This document shows, piece after piece, positions 1 through 8,484 of a stretch of DNA of 64,000 nt. Source of the DNA: JARLGU01 sp036504535 (GTDB lineage Bacteria > Armatimonadota > Armatimonadia > Armatimonadales > Capsulimonadaceae). Where the stretch lies: assembly GCA_036504535.1 (NCBI GenBank), contig DASXUY010000042.1, positions 310,001 to 374,000 on the forward strand, in the 5' to 3' direction. How positions within the stretch are numbered: the first letter of the stretch is position 1; every line of letters starts with the position of its first letter. Below the pieces are notes generated by a model. That model was given only the letters and a program-made list of their open reading frames with translations. It was not told the DNA's origin and ran no database searches. The position numbers and the translations under genes were made by a program.

Positions 1-2
1 AC

Positions 3-440
3 TACGACTTATTCAAAAGGGCGTGGACAGTGTTGCCCGCTACGCATCGAACGAAACTGCTAGCGGCTTTCAATTCGACACGCTTGACAATGACGATCAA
101 CTTCACGGCAGATTGGGCTGGCAAAGCACTTCTCGATGGTGGAGCGCGGTGGACGTATCGCCCCCTTATCCAATACGACATCAACCTGATTCGAGAGATG
201 CCCGACGAAGTTGCGTTAGTTCTAATCACTCATGAACTCGCACATGAGTATCTCGCAATCGAGAATGAGGACCATGAGGAGGTGGAGGCGATGAAACTAA
301 ATCACACATGGCACGTGCATCGCCAGTTTCCACGGCGCAAAGTCACATATCTAGAAGACGTTGGCGAGAACCTATTGAGCGAGTGGGCAGCCCGCCACAA
401 ACTGGGCGACATGCCGCAGCAAGTCTTAGCCATTGCTTAA
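3..440 (+). CDS. HExxH-motif protein, 5' end beyond the window (partial)
   Basis: The reading frame is open to the left edge of the window, so the start lies outside. The visible 145 codons include ITHELAHEYL, an HExxH zinc-protease-type motif (the two histidines and glutamate are present), followed by a stretch rich in Glu and His that could supply the third metal ligand. The fold resembles small minimal metallopeptidases carried on mobile elements, but no family is recognised with confidence. Internal starts at 30 (GTG) and 90 (ATG) exist, yet the codons before them keep protein-like composition, which favours a longer protein. It ends about 150 bp before the convergent gene 594-1673. Function is unknown; a ssDNA- or toxin-linked protease role is only a guess. 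Confidence 0.55.
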   Translation, partial: YDLFKRAWTVLPATHRTKLLAAFNSTRLTMTINFTADWAGKALLDGGARWTYRPLIQYDINLIREMPDEVALVLITHELAHEYLAIENEDHEEVEAMKLNHTWHVHRQFPRRKVTYLEDVGENLLSEWAARHKLGDMPQQVLAIA

Positions 441-593
441 CGACTTGCGCGAACGCCAAGCTCTTCCGCGCCCCTTTTCCCCACTGCTAAGTTGTGACAA
501 ACTACTGCGGTGGGGAGACCTCCTTCGTCGAACTATTCCTGTCGGGCTGGAATCCAATCTCCCCACTTCTTCGCATGATTGTCCTACTTCGAC

Positions 594-1673
594 TTACTCA
601 TCGCCAAAGTCTTCCTCGTCGGCGAACGCATCGATGTAGTCACATTCCAAGTTTTCGGTCCATGAAGCCCCGCTGTTGCCTAACGCCGCGCCGTCGTCAT
701 GATCGACTTCCGCAAGCGCGTCTAGGCTGCGTCCGATCAATTCGCGAATGTCCAAGCTCTCCTTGGTGTGGCTCCGTCCTATCCCGCTCTCATCGAGATA
801 GCGGTTAACTACCTCAGTGAAGTAGGCACCTGGTTTCTCAATTGACTGTTTTTTGCCAGTCGCCTTTTCAAAGGCGCGCATACCAGCGTCCCATGCAGCC
901 AATCCCTGATTGATGTCAGGCGCATCGATGCAACGCGCAGCAAGTTTTGCGAATCCGTTGTCGCTGTGAATGTCTCCAGTCAGAGTCCTTGCCTGGGTTA
1001 CCATCATTTGGATCGTGGTCTGCCGCCCACTCTGCGACAGTCTTTCGTTTCCTGCGGCGAAGCCACTAACTAAAACAGGAGACGGAGGCTTGGATACCGC
1101 ACTTGGTGCTAACTTCGCTCTTGGCTGGTCGGAGGAAACGTTCAACGCTTCGGATTTTTGATTCTTCTTTGTCTTCTTAGAATCTAACGTCTTATTAGTG
1201 CTACATCCACGCCGTGCGGCAGGTTCACCGTGCCGCATATTTGCAGCATGGTCACCAGGAGCCACCCAGTCAACCCAGTCGGTCGGGCGTGCAGTGGGGT
1301 GATTCTGGTAGTGCAGTGTATTGACAGCGTGGACCAATGGTGTCAGGTCGTACTCCGTGTTTGCAAATGCGCCGCCTGCCTTCCGCGTGGTAACCCTGCG
1401 GATAAACCCTTGTCTATCGAGTTCAGCAAGGTCAAGACCAATCTGACCACGAGTGACGCCATTTAGCACCCCAAGCCTTACTTGCGAAGGGAAAGTTTTT
1501 CGATCATCGTACTTGGAGCGCATGATTGTCACAAGCAACCACGCGTGTTGTCTTGATATGCCTAACTCGGCAGCGTAATCAACCAGCAGATTTGATACAG
1601 CAACAAATCTATCAATTGCAAACGGTGTTTCGCCCCACTTCAGGGTGAACTTATTCTTCGTAACCTCGGACAC
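594..1673 (-). CDS. Helix-turn-helix protein resembling phage/plasmid replication initiators
   Basis: The 359-residue protein starts at a GTG (1673) preceded by a GGGAG ribosome binding site about 8 bases away. Residues ~25-95 look like a winged helix: two helices, then a recognition-helix-like stretch GVTRGQIGLDLAELDRQGFI and a basic wing. The middle is low-complexity, rich in Lys, Ser and Asn, and the C-terminus is strongly acidic (ends DAFADEEDFGDE). This layout (N-terminal wHTH, disordered linker, C-terminal acidic tail) is common in replication proteins of phages and integrative elements and in some transcription regulators. I infer a replication or maintenance role for the island, without a recognised family name. 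It stands alone, convergent with the partial gene to its left. Confidence 0.5.
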   Translation of the reverse strand: MSEVTKNKFTLKWGETPFAIDRFVAVSNLLVDYAAELGISRQHAWLLVTIMRSKYDDRKTFPSQVRLGVLNGVTRGQIGLDLAELDRQGFIRRVTTRKAGGAFANTEYDLTPLVHAVNTLHYQNHPTARPTDWVDWVAPGDHAANMRHGEPAARRGCSTNKTLDSKKTKKNQKSEALNVSSDQPRAKLAPSAVSKPPSPVLVSGFAAGNERLSQSGRQTTIQMMVTQARTLTGDIHSDNGFAKLAARCIDAPDINQGLAAWDAGMRAFEKATGKKQSIEKPGAYFTEVVNRYLDESGIGRSHTKESLDIRELIGRSLDALAEVDHDDGAALGNSGASWTENLECDYIDAFADEEDFGDE

Positions 1674-1899
1674 GTGAACATGCTCCCGCGCTGGACAAAT
1701 CCAGGCGTTATTGGGAGCCTCGCGTTTTTTCGGATTGGTGAGTTCCGCGCGTGGCTTTTGGACGGGGCATGTTCCTCCAAGTGTGCTGCCCTTCGAATTT
1801 TATACGCCCTCTCGATATTGGAGACGGCGCGGTCTACGGATATTGCGTGCTAGGTCATCAGGGTCTAATTGAATGGTTACAACCGCATTCATCGCAAAC

Positions 1900-2187
1900 C
1901 TAACTGCGATTTAAATACGCCATATACACGCGCGCCGAGGGACGACGGACAATCGCTCCTGATTCCTTGCGTTCCGCTGACACGCCACGGATACCATGTC
2001 GCCACTCGCTTAATACACGTACTCGCTGTGATTTTGTCAATTCAATCACTTCGAGATGCTCTTGGGGCTCGTCGTGCGAAGCCAATCCCGTAAATCCAAG
2101 AAATTTGTCGTTATCGAATAAGGCGTTGATTGTGGTCATGCAATTGCTAATCTCCAGTTGCAATTTTTGTCTATGCATATTATTCAT
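1900..2187 (-). CDS. Small hypothetical protein
   Basis: The 95-residue protein is not recognised. Its start codon overlaps the stop of the upstream gene (2184-2492) by four bases (ATGA arrangement), which indicates translational coupling and supports both being real. The N-terminal third is hydrophilic with a helix-forming pattern, and the C-terminal third is Arg-rich. No signal peptide, membrane segment or catalytic motif is seen. It is probably a short island gene transcribed together with its neighbour. Confidence 0.4.
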   Translation of the reverse strand: MNNMHRQKLQLEISNCMTTINALFDNDKFLGFTGLASHDEPQEHLEVIELTKSQRVRVLSEWRHGIRGVSAERKESGAIVRRPSARVYMAYLNRS

Positions 2188-2492
2188 GAACTGCTCCCCG
2201 CCGCATGCGATTTGTTTTCACTGATGAGTCTTTCGAATCGAATTGCATTTGATCCTGTCATCATCAAGGTGATCGGATAGTAGGATGCGGTGCCACACGG
2301 ATCATCAGTATCAACTGACATCAACTCAGCACACCGTAGGCGAATTCCACCTAATGAATGATCATTGATAGTGTTCTCAGCAGCGCGAATGTCTTTGGCA
2401 GACCCATCCGCGACTACAACGTATCCCCGTTCAAACAGGTTATAGATTTCGTGGGAATACCCCGCGTAGTTTTCCCAATTGTTCTGTGTCAT
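2184..2492 (-). CDS. Small hypothetical protein
   Basis: The 102-residue protein starts at 2492 with AGAGAGG just upstream, a fair ribosome binding site. The composition is acidic and soluble, beginning MTQNNWENYAGYSHEIYNLF; no motif is recognised. It is the first gene of a two-gene unit with 1900-2187, which it overlaps by four bases. About 130 bp without a gene separate it from 2626-2811. Function unknown. Confidence 0.45.
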   Translation of the reverse strand: MTQNNWENYAGYSHEIYNLFERGYVVVADGSAKDIRAAENTINDHSLGGIRLRCAELMSVDTDDPCGTASYYPITLMMTGSNAIRFERLISENKSHAAGSSS

Positions 2493-2625
2493 ACTTAGCC
2501 TCTCTTACTCTTTCTATTGAATCCCAATGAAATGACTGCTTATTGAGCCCCGCCGCCGCCTGTGGGCATTGTCCGTAAGACATTGCCTCCAATAGGCGGA
2601 GCGGTCGCCACTTCTTTTGCTAGAC

Positions 2626-2811
2626 TCACTCTTTATCGCGCAATTTAAACTTTCGAATCCGAGCGGTCGCCAAGCGAATTGCCGTTTCTAACGAAACGTC
2701 GTTCTTAATGATTTCGATGCCATCCTTGTCACATACAATGTATCGGGTGAAGCCCAGCGGCGTCCGTTCTGTGGTTACGACGACGGTCAAACCTTCTATT
2801 GTTGCCTGCAT
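2626..2811 (-). CDS. Small hypothetical protein
   Basis: This 61-residue soluble protein has alternating beta-strand-like segments and a basic C-terminal helix (ATARIRKFKLRDKE). An ATG four codons earlier (2823) is in frame, but only the ATG at 2811 has a ribosome binding site (GGAGAA, five bases upstream), so the shorter form is chosen. It is not recognised. Terminator-like DNA (2837-2866) separates it from the upstream gene 2953-4047, so it may have its own promoter or depend on readthrough. Confidence 0.4.
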   Translation of the reverse strand: MQATIEGLTVVVTTERTPLGFTRYIVCDKDGIEIIKNDVSLETAIRLATARIRKFKLRDKE

Positions 2812-2836
2812 TAATTTCTCCATCTGTTCGTTAACT

Positions 2837-2866
2837 AAAAAGTCCCCAAGCCTGTGTGGGGCTTGG
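2837..2866 (-). terminator. Rho-independent terminator-like hairpin
   Basis: On the minus strand CCAAGCC, a seven-base loop and GGCTTGG form a perfect 7-bp stem, followed after four bases by five T's. It lies about 90 bp past the stop codon of 2953-4047. The gap between stem and T-run makes it weaker than a canonical terminator. Confidence 0.5.
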
Positions 2867-2952
2867 AGACATTATCGATCATTTCTTAGTAACCCATGGG
2901 AGATGTGGTCTATGGTGCCAAGACATCTGGCAAATGCATAGGCAAGACCGCA

Positions 2953-4047
2953 TCAGCGGTCCTTTAGTCTTTCACGAATCAGTTGATCAGTCAGACAGTA
3001 GTTAGGCACGTCGCCAGGTGACGGTGGGGGATAGTCATCTGGCAATCCTAAGATCAGCGGAATGTGCTCGACAATATCTGCTATGAACTTCCAAAGCAAA
3101 CCCGACCATTTACCCTTGTCTGGAAAATGGCATTGAGCATACAAGGTCTCTGCAATATCGGGGCAATCACGCGGCGATTGTTCTTTTTGTTCAAGCGCAT
3201 GCCAGATTGTATCACGGATGCTCAGTAAGACAGGGTTGACAATTGGCGACGTTCTCCGCGCCCTGTACAGTTTCATCCTTTGCTTGGACATGTACATCAT
3301 TGTTAGTGGGGCTAACTCGTATTTTAGTTTATCAATATCTGTCTCCAGGTTCATGAGTGCGCTGCGCCATATTGTGTCGCTGCTGGACCTTAATAATTCG
3401 CTCAGCGCGTCGGCGTGATCGAATACTTTGGTGGCTACATTGCCAAGTCGAATTGAGTATTCCAATTCGTGCTTCCACAGAAGCAATACTCCAGACGTTG
3501 GCATGACCTTAACCGACGACAAGTAACCCTGAGGGAGAGCGTTCTTAAACGCGTCACTCATCGCCAATTCAAGTTGTTTCCATGAAGTGCCCATAGCATT
3601 GAGTGCGCTACCTATGTATAGGTCTCGCAATATCCACTCCGTCGGGGAAAACAGGAAGTCGTCATTGGCAAAGAACAGGGTTTCTCTGCGGCTACCGCTC
3701 GAATGTCCATGGATGGTCGGCTCGTTCAATTTCTTTGGCTTGCGCAGAAGGCTAAGGAGGAAAAGTGCCCTAATCGGTCCGACGCCTGCGTCTAACCAAT
3801 CATCGAAGAGTTCCAAGGGTTCGCTTGGCAGCGTGCCTAACGTTCTGAGCCTTGACGGATCAAGGTGGTTAGTAGTAAGGTTCGCCAAGTCTTCGACCAC
3901 TACATCACGGGGATTAACGAACATTGCAAGGTTGTGCTGCCAATTGTCGGTTAGGCGACCAAGGAAGCGATCCGCGTTCGCACGGTAGTCATTTAGTTCA
4001 TCAAGCGTTTGCGGGAAATACGGAGGAAATCCATCAGGTTTTGACAT
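2953..4047 (-). CDS. Hypothetical protein, 364 residues
   Basis: A soluble, largely helical protein with many Trp and Leu and no signal peptide or convincing membrane segment. I do not recognise the family. The start at 4047 has no good ribosome binding site; the next in-frame Met is far downstream, so this start is kept. It sits alone between gene-poor stretches, on the same strand as the small genes downstream. Island cargo of unknown role; a sensor or effector of a conflict system is possible but nothing in the sequence shows it. Confidence 0.5.
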   Translation of the reverse strand: MSKPDGFPPYFPQTLDELNDYRANADRFLGRLTDNWQHNLAMFVNPRDVVVEDLANLTTNHLDPSRLRTLGTLPSEPLELFDDWLDAGVGPIRALFLLSLLRKPKKLNEPTIHGHSSGSRRETLFFANDDFLFSPTEWILRDLYIGSALNAMGTSWKQLELAMSDAFKNALPQGYLSSVKVMPTSGVLLLWKHELEYSIRLGNVATKVFDHADALSELLRSSSDTIWRSALMNLETDIDKLKYELAPLTMMYMSKQRMKLYRARRTSPIVNPVLLSIRDTIWHALEQKEQSPRDCPDIAETLYAQCHFPDKGKWSGLLWKFIADIVEHIPLILGLPDDYPPPSPGDVPNYCLTDQLIRERLKDR

Positions 4048-4601
4048 ATGATCGCCAAATGATTCGGTCTTTGTTGCGTTAGCCAGCGAGCATATAGCAA
4101 GGCAGGCGGAAGTTCTTCAATGTTGCCCCACCTACGGTTGCCACGCAGGAAATAGATTAGCCAACGAACGTTCACATCCCTTCAGATGATACTGCTTCCG
4201 ACCATCGTTGATCCAACGGGCGAAGCGTACGCTCTAGACCCAGGGGCGAGCGTAACCATAGCCTCCGCCGTCCCAACCGTCAGCCTTTGTCGGCCGTGCC
4301 TATTCACATGCAAAACGTGCGGCTATCTACCATTTGTCCAGTGCCCATTGTACGTATTCTTCCTCGCCCGCTACGCTCGCTAGGTCTTGCAATTTACGCA
4401 CATTACCAGCATGCCTCCTGAACGCTGTGCCGCGTCGAGGTACATGCTATGGTCTTACCCCCCTGCATTTTAGCAGTTCGACCATATTCGACCACATCTT
4501 CCGTTTTAGTCCCGCTGCTCCTGATACCATCTCCCAAGCGTCGTCGATGTTGTCGGCGACTAACACGCACCGCACCTAATCGTGCTGAAGGAGACCTATC
4601 A
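4048..4601. other. Gene-poor stretch
   Basis: Several short open frames occur on both strands (for example 3993-4175 minus and 4186-4383 plus), but none has a good ribosome binding site or protein-like composition throughout. It lies between the divergently read genes ending at 2953 and starting at 4602, so it should hold their promoters. I could not point to clear -35/-10 pairs. Confidence 0.4.
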
Positions 4602-5177
4602 ATGGCAGCGCCGACCCATTTAAGTTACTCAACCATATATCGCGAGCGGTTCTTTAGCCCCGAGGAGAACCCTCGGCTTCATCGCCCGCTGAAGTCGGAG
4701 AAAATCCGTCTCTATCACTTCACGCAAGACTTTTACATTGAGTCAATCAAGCAGCACGGAATCACAAGAGGCGACGTGCCAGTCCATATGTTCGAAAAGC
4801 CTGGATTGCCCTCTGACGACTGTTTCAACAACGCCGCATGGTTTAGTTCAGACCCGTCCGTTTACGCCCAGAAGTGGACTGGTCTTGCGCCAACCGTGCG
4901 CATCGCCGTCGTAATCGACGCTAACGATGGCAACTTGTGGACATGGAAGGACCTGGCGACGCACGTCGGCGCGGATGCGGCAACGATACGTGAGCTGCGT
5001 CGGTCTGGAGGCAACGACAACGACTGGTGGGTCTACGTCAACGAGCCCGTAAGTCCAACGTTGTTCGAGCGTATTGATGACCTGACAAGCACGGTGCCGT
5101 CGCGAGTCGACATTGTGAAGGCGGCGGCAGCAGCCCGAAAGCGCGGAAAGGTACGCGGATCAAGGTTGCATCTCTAG
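4602..5177 (+). CDS. Possible ADP-ribosyltransferase-like protein (DarT/ART-like N-terminus)
   Basis: The frame is open further upstream, but the ATG at 4602 is preceded by AAGGAG nine bases away, giving a 191-residue protein. After ~35 residues comes KIRLYHFTQDFYIESIKQHG, which matches the pattern seen at the start of several ADP-ribosyltransferase-like families (a YHFT strand, then a helix, then a Gly). Further on NNAAWFSS and a Trp-rich segment (DNDWWVYVNEP) could form later strands, but a clear catalytic Glu motif is not obvious. It is followed after ~90 bp by another small gene on the same strand (5265-5612), suggesting a pair such as toxin/antitoxin. The family call is tentative. Confidence 0.4.
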   Translation: MAAPTHLSYSTIYRERFFSPEENPRLHRPLKSEKIRLYHFTQDFYIESIKQHGITRGDVPVHMFEKPGLPSDDCFNNAAWFSSDPSVYAQKWTGLAPTVRIAVVIDANDGNLWTWKDLATHVGADAATIRELRRSGGNDNDWWVYVNEPVSPTLFERIDDLTSTVPSRVDIVKAAAAARKRGKVRGSRLHL

Positions 5178-5264
5178 GAGGATGCATTTCGGCGGCGCAT
5201 AACGCGATTCGACTTCTCATCCGCTTTTGCGGGCGGTGGGGAACGACAGATATTGGAGAAAATT

Positions 5265-5612
5265 ATGTACAACTTACACTGGAAGTTTGTCGATTCAAAC
5301 GTGAATAGTCCACTCGCCACGGGCACAACCGTGGACATTCCCAAACGGAAATACCTCCATCCCGTCTTCATCGAGTTGTTGGAAAAGCACAAGCGGTGCG
5401 CTTTCGAACGCGGCTTCGATAACCAGATATGGGGCGACAGTATTGAAGAGGTGTCGAATGTCGAAACGATACTGAACGACAGTGGCTTGGACTACATGGC
5501 GTTCGCAGCGTCGATCCTTTGTGTCGAACGGGGCGAATTTTCAGGACAAGGTGTCTTCTTCCTTAGCGATCACGAGTTCTCTTGCTACAAACGTCTCTCT
5601 GCTGAGACTTAG
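5265..5612 (+). CDS. Small hypothetical protein, possible partner of the upstream gene
   Basis: An in-frame TTG at 5253 exists, but the ATG at 5265 has GGAGAA five bases upstream, so it is preferred (115 residues). The protein is soluble and acidic, with no recognised motif. It follows 4602-5177 on the same strand with an 87-bp gap, so the two may be co-transcribed. If the upstream gene is an ADP-ribosyltransferase-type toxin, this could be its immunity or antitoxin protein; that is inference from position and size only. Confidence 0.45.
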   Translation: MYNLHWKFVDSNVNSPLATGTTVDIPKRKYLHPVFIELLEKHKRCAFERGFDNQIWGDSIEEVSNVETILNDSGLDYMAFAASILCVERGEFSGQGVFFLSDHEFSCYKRLSAET

Positions 5613-5738
5613 CCTCATCACAGCCTCTCCCCACCGCTTCAAGAGGCTGTGGGGAGAGAACCCTCTGCCACCGTGCCGATCTCCCACCCCAGGGCACGAA
5701 TATAAAGTATGTCAACTCGACGCCATGAGATCAAGAAC

Positions 5739-6099
5739 ATGCCAACAACATCGGCAACCCCGACTCATACCGCCCCACCAGCATCGCCACCAGTCGCTCC
5801 CAACCTCTCGATGACCAATGAGCACCCAATGTGGCAGGAATTCATTGACCGTCTCGATGTCGCCCTCGATAAGACCGCATGTAAGGGACGAGAGCAAAAC
5901 GTTGGCGCGCAAGATACTGCGGTCGATGGTGTTGGAAAAGGAGGCGATCAAGGAGTCGTGTCGGTGGTACGAGCAGTGGGGAGGCTATTGCGATTGTGAG
6001 GTGATCATGAACGTGGTGGGGCAGTGGTGGGGCGATGGGGATGATTGGGTGGAGGAACATGCTGTTAACACCAATAATGCAACCACGATGAATACTTAG
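5739..6099 (+). pseudogene. DUF2695-like gene with a frameshift
   Basis: Two overlapping frames together encode one plausible protein. The first frame (from 5739, or 5709 upstream) gives TNEHPMWQEFIDRLDVAL; near 5875-5895 sense moves to the next frame, which gives KESCRWYEQWGGYCDCEV and then IMNVVGQWWGDGDDWVEEH to the stop at 6099. The CDCEV..NV pattern with the preceding W(Y/F)E..GG is what I recall of DUF2695 proteins. A one- or two-base indel around 5885 would join them. This is either a decayed gene or a sequencing error. It lies convergent to the cysteine-rich gene ending at 6190. Confidence 0.5.
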
Positions 6100-6189
6100 G
6101 CATGCTGGCATTCGGCGCTTGGTCGAATACCTCGCATGACGCCCTGGATACGACCGTCGAAGTTGGCTTACTGATGTAGCGAGGCGTAA

Positions 6190-7362
6190 TCAAGTCAGTT
6201 CCAGATCGAATGGCTCCACTTGGCGCGGTCTTGATATGGGGGCGTACTCCTGAATGGTAGTACTAGCGAATGCCGCTTCGAAATAACGGGAATACTCAGC
6301 GACATTGTGAGCATACAGGTCGTCTAGCGGTTCTCCTGGCTGAGTCTTGTGAACCACCACCTTCGGCTTTCCGTTTACTATCGTAAGTTTGCGCCGACTT
6401 CTCGTGAGGTGAAACGGATGACTATCGACAATGGTCAGTCTCTCAAATCTGTCCACCGCATGCTTAAGGTAGCGCCTTGCACTAAACAAAACGGGATGAA
6501 GCGAGCGACCGAGGCGATCCTGGAGACATTCCATGCGCCAAAGGTCGTCGATCCCTTTGCTGCGTGTCCGCAAGCCAGTACCGAATTCCTTAGCGACGAG
6601 ATTCACACTCGGATTGTCCGATAGAACGCTCTCCCACCACTTCCAGTCAGACGGCGTGAGTGCATTAAGGTGTATTATCGGCGCGAGTCCAGCCTGTGAC
6701 ATGCGCTCGGCGATTATCGTACTTCGACGGCGGTTATAGAGTGTTTGCGTTCTCGGGGCATTGTAAAAATAGGAAAAGTTAGGCACCGTCGCACCCACGA
6801 GCGCCATATTCGCCAACTGGGCAATGATTCCAGCGCTTCGTTCGTTTTGCCAGAAGCCCTCGACCGTACAGTCTTGGTCAACGCACTCAACCAGAACCAT
6901 AGCATCAGGCTTAAGCCCAAACTTGCTTCGAAGGCAGGACGAGGTGGACTCGGGAAGTTTGCACTTGCCCGACTTCATGCTAAAAAGCGATTCGATGGGA
7001 ATGACAACGAACGGCAGATCAACCTCCTTCTTCCTGCAATACTCGTGTGCGAGAGAGGTCGCGTAAATCGGAAAGGCACTATTGTCCGCTGGCATGAGGT
7101 CTCGGCATCGTTGGTTTTCTAGACCGCCAACCTCGCGACACAGATTGACGAATAGTGGTTTATTGTACGGACATGCATAGTCGCAGCCTTTAGGGTCGCA
7201 CTTTGTAATGCAATGCTCGAAACAGCCACCAAACAGATTCACCTGGTCGAGTCCGCCACAGTCTATTCGAAACCTGCACTCGGGACACGAAACGGCGCTC
7301 AATGCGTGGCGGACGGACTCTGTGGGGCGCTTATCAAAATCGAGCCGCAGTTGACCTTCCAT
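6190..7362 (-). CDS. Cysteine-rich protein (metal cluster domain plus DUF4417-like region), last gene of the PRTase-DprA operon
   Basis: The 390-residue protein carries nine cysteines between residues 26 and 75 (C26, C29, C35, C47, C51, C55, C60, C64, C75), a density expected of a zinc or Fe-S binding module. After residue ~180 comes a segment around VPNFSYFYNAPRTQTLYNRR, then GLAPIIHLNALTPSDWKWW, which resembles the barrel-like DUF4417 proteins of phages and islands (motif order P-[DN]-F-S, then N.YR, then a strand ending in I and a W). No nuclease motif is certain. It is the final gene of a same-strand run starting at 11703, with a five-base gap to the gene upstream. It may be the DNA-binding or catalytic end of that system. 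Family call by memory of pattern only. Confidence 0.55.
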   Translation of the reverse strand: MEGQLRLDFDKRPTESVRHALSAVSCPECRFRIDCGGLDQVNLFGGCFEHCITKCDPKGCDYACPYNKPLFVNLCREVGGLENQRCRDLMPADNSAFPIYATSLAHEYCRKKEVDLPFVVIPIESLFSMKSGKCKLPESTSSCLRSKFGLKPDAMVLVECVDQDCTVEGFWQNERSAGIIAQLANMALVGATVPNFSYFYNAPRTQTLYNRRRSTIIAERMSQAGLAPIIHLNALTPSDWKWWESVLSDNPSVNLVAKEFGTGLRTRSKGIDDLWRMECLQDRLGRSLHPVLFSARRYLKHAVDRFERLTIVDSHPFHLTRSRRKLTIVNGKPKVVVHKTQPGEPLDDLYAHNVAEYSRYFEAAFASTTIQEYAPISRPRQVEPFDLELT

Positions 7363-7367
7363 GCTAT

Positions 7368-7802
7368 TTAGCCCTTACCGCCATTTTTCGGCGAGCCAGG
7401 ATGTTCTTCGGCTACGCGGAGCATAATCGTGTCGTCAAGGCTAGGTAGACCTACTACGGTCGCATTGACCATTCCAGCAGCCCTTGGGTCGCTATCAAGC
7501 ACCGATATTAATTCTTTGGCTGGCTCACCCACGACGGTGCCTACAACGACATTGCCAACAGACACTTCGATGACTTCTGGTGCGGGTATGCCCGATATTC
7601 CACCAAGAGCCGAACGTTTCGTCAGCATCACGGTGTCGCCTAGCGATACGGGAGTCCGTCCAAACCAACTGCATTGGTACTCTCTCGCATATACTTCGGG
7701 GCGGCTGGAGAAGAGCGTCGCCGTTGCCAGTTCATCTTGATGTGCGCGTTCACGCAACATACGCTCACGCTCATTCTTCTTGCGTCGAAACTGCTCACCC
7801 AT
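7368..7802 (-). CDS. Small protein with basic N-terminal helix, unknown
   Basis: The ATG at 7802 is preceded by AAGGAGGT six bases upstream, an ideal ribosome binding site, and it overlaps the end of the STAS-like gene by eight bases; the in-frame start further out (7820) lacks one. The 144-residue product starts with a highly charged helix (MGEQFRRKKNERERMLRERA) and continues as a beta-rich region with repeated Val-Gly turns (ISVGNVVVGTVV-like pattern). This could be a nucleic-acid-contacting tail on a small beta-barrel. Strong translational coupling ties it to the STAS-like protein upstream. Not recognised. Confidence 0.6.
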   Translation of the reverse strand: MGEQFRRKKNERERMLRERAHQDELATATLFSSRPEVYAREYQCSWFGRTPVSLGDTVMLTKRSALGGISGIPAPEVIEVSVGNVVVGTVVGEPAKELISVLDSDPRAAGMVNATVVGLPSLDDTIMLRVAEEHPGSPKNGGKG

Positions 7803-8421
7803 ATACAACCTCCTTAACAACGGGGGAGTAAATCCACTGTCTTCCGCATTTGCGTCGATCTATGACTCTCAATTCATATAGGTCTGCAAGGCGATTGTTC
7901 CACCCAGTCGTGGAGATGCCTTCCGAGGGGTATTTGGCGTATAGGTCAGTCGCGGTGCATTGTTCTTCCGCGACGACAATACTTATTGTCTTTTTTAGAA
8001 ATCCGTCCAGTTCTCCAATAATTCGCGCCGATATTGGATGGCAGGTTCCCATATCCTGCGCTTCAAGGTAGACGGAACCTTGGTCTTTCATTACCAGCCA
8101 GAGTTCGCCGCGCAACTCGTCGGTCAGATCGGCGACAAAGGGCATTACAAATGTATTGGGGCGAAACTTTCCCTTAAAATCTTCCACGTCCGTCAAATCG
8201 TCGAGCAGTGGAAGCAGCAACGCTTTAACATAACTCGCAGTTGCTGATTCGATTCCCGAGAAACTTAGGACAACGGGTTCGACTGGTACGATTTCGTTCT
8301 TTCCGTACGTAAGGGCTTTGTCAAGCAAAATCTCCAAGAGCGCCTCCAGGTGCTGTTGCCCCAATGTTGCCCCACTTACCAACGGCGGAGGATTGCTGCC
8401 TCCGACTTTATAGACTATCAT
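7795..8421 (-). CDS. STAS-like (DUF4325) protein with C-terminal helical domain
   Basis: The start is taken at 8421, six bases after GAGGA; a GTG at 8433 is less well placed. The 208-residue protein has a STAS-like core at about residues 25-75: a short strand VVLSFSGIESATASYVKALL ending in the loop-helix junction where anti-anti-sigma factors carry their phosphorylatable Ser. Such DUF4325 proteins usually sit next to GHKL ATPases, and here the adjacent upstream gene (8485-9336) is one. The C-terminal ~60 residues look like a winged helix (TGWNNRLADLYELRVIDRRK). By analogy with RsbV/RsbW-type partner switching, the ATPase may phosphorylate or sequester this protein. DNA binding by the C-terminus is inferred. 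Confidence 0.65.
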   Translation of the reverse strand: MIVYKVGGSNPPPLVSGATLGQQHLEALLEILLDKALTYGKNEIVPVEPVVLSFSGIESATASYVKALLLPLLDDLTDVEDFKGKFRPNTFVMPFVADLTDELRGELWLVMKDQGSVYLEAQDMGTCHPISARIIGELDGFLKKTISIVVAEEQCTATDLYAKYPSEGISTTGWNNRLADLYELRVIDRRKCGRQWIYSPVVKEVVYG

Positions 8422-8484
8422 CTCATTCCTCACTGTGAGCAGTGAGATTAGTCTACCACAGGTTCGCTGGAGAATGCAAGCCCG

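Noticed and set aside
3993..4175. 60-codon frame on the minus strand overlapping the start of the 364-residue gene
   Set aside because: No ribosome binding site and no conserved feature visible; overlap with a better gene.
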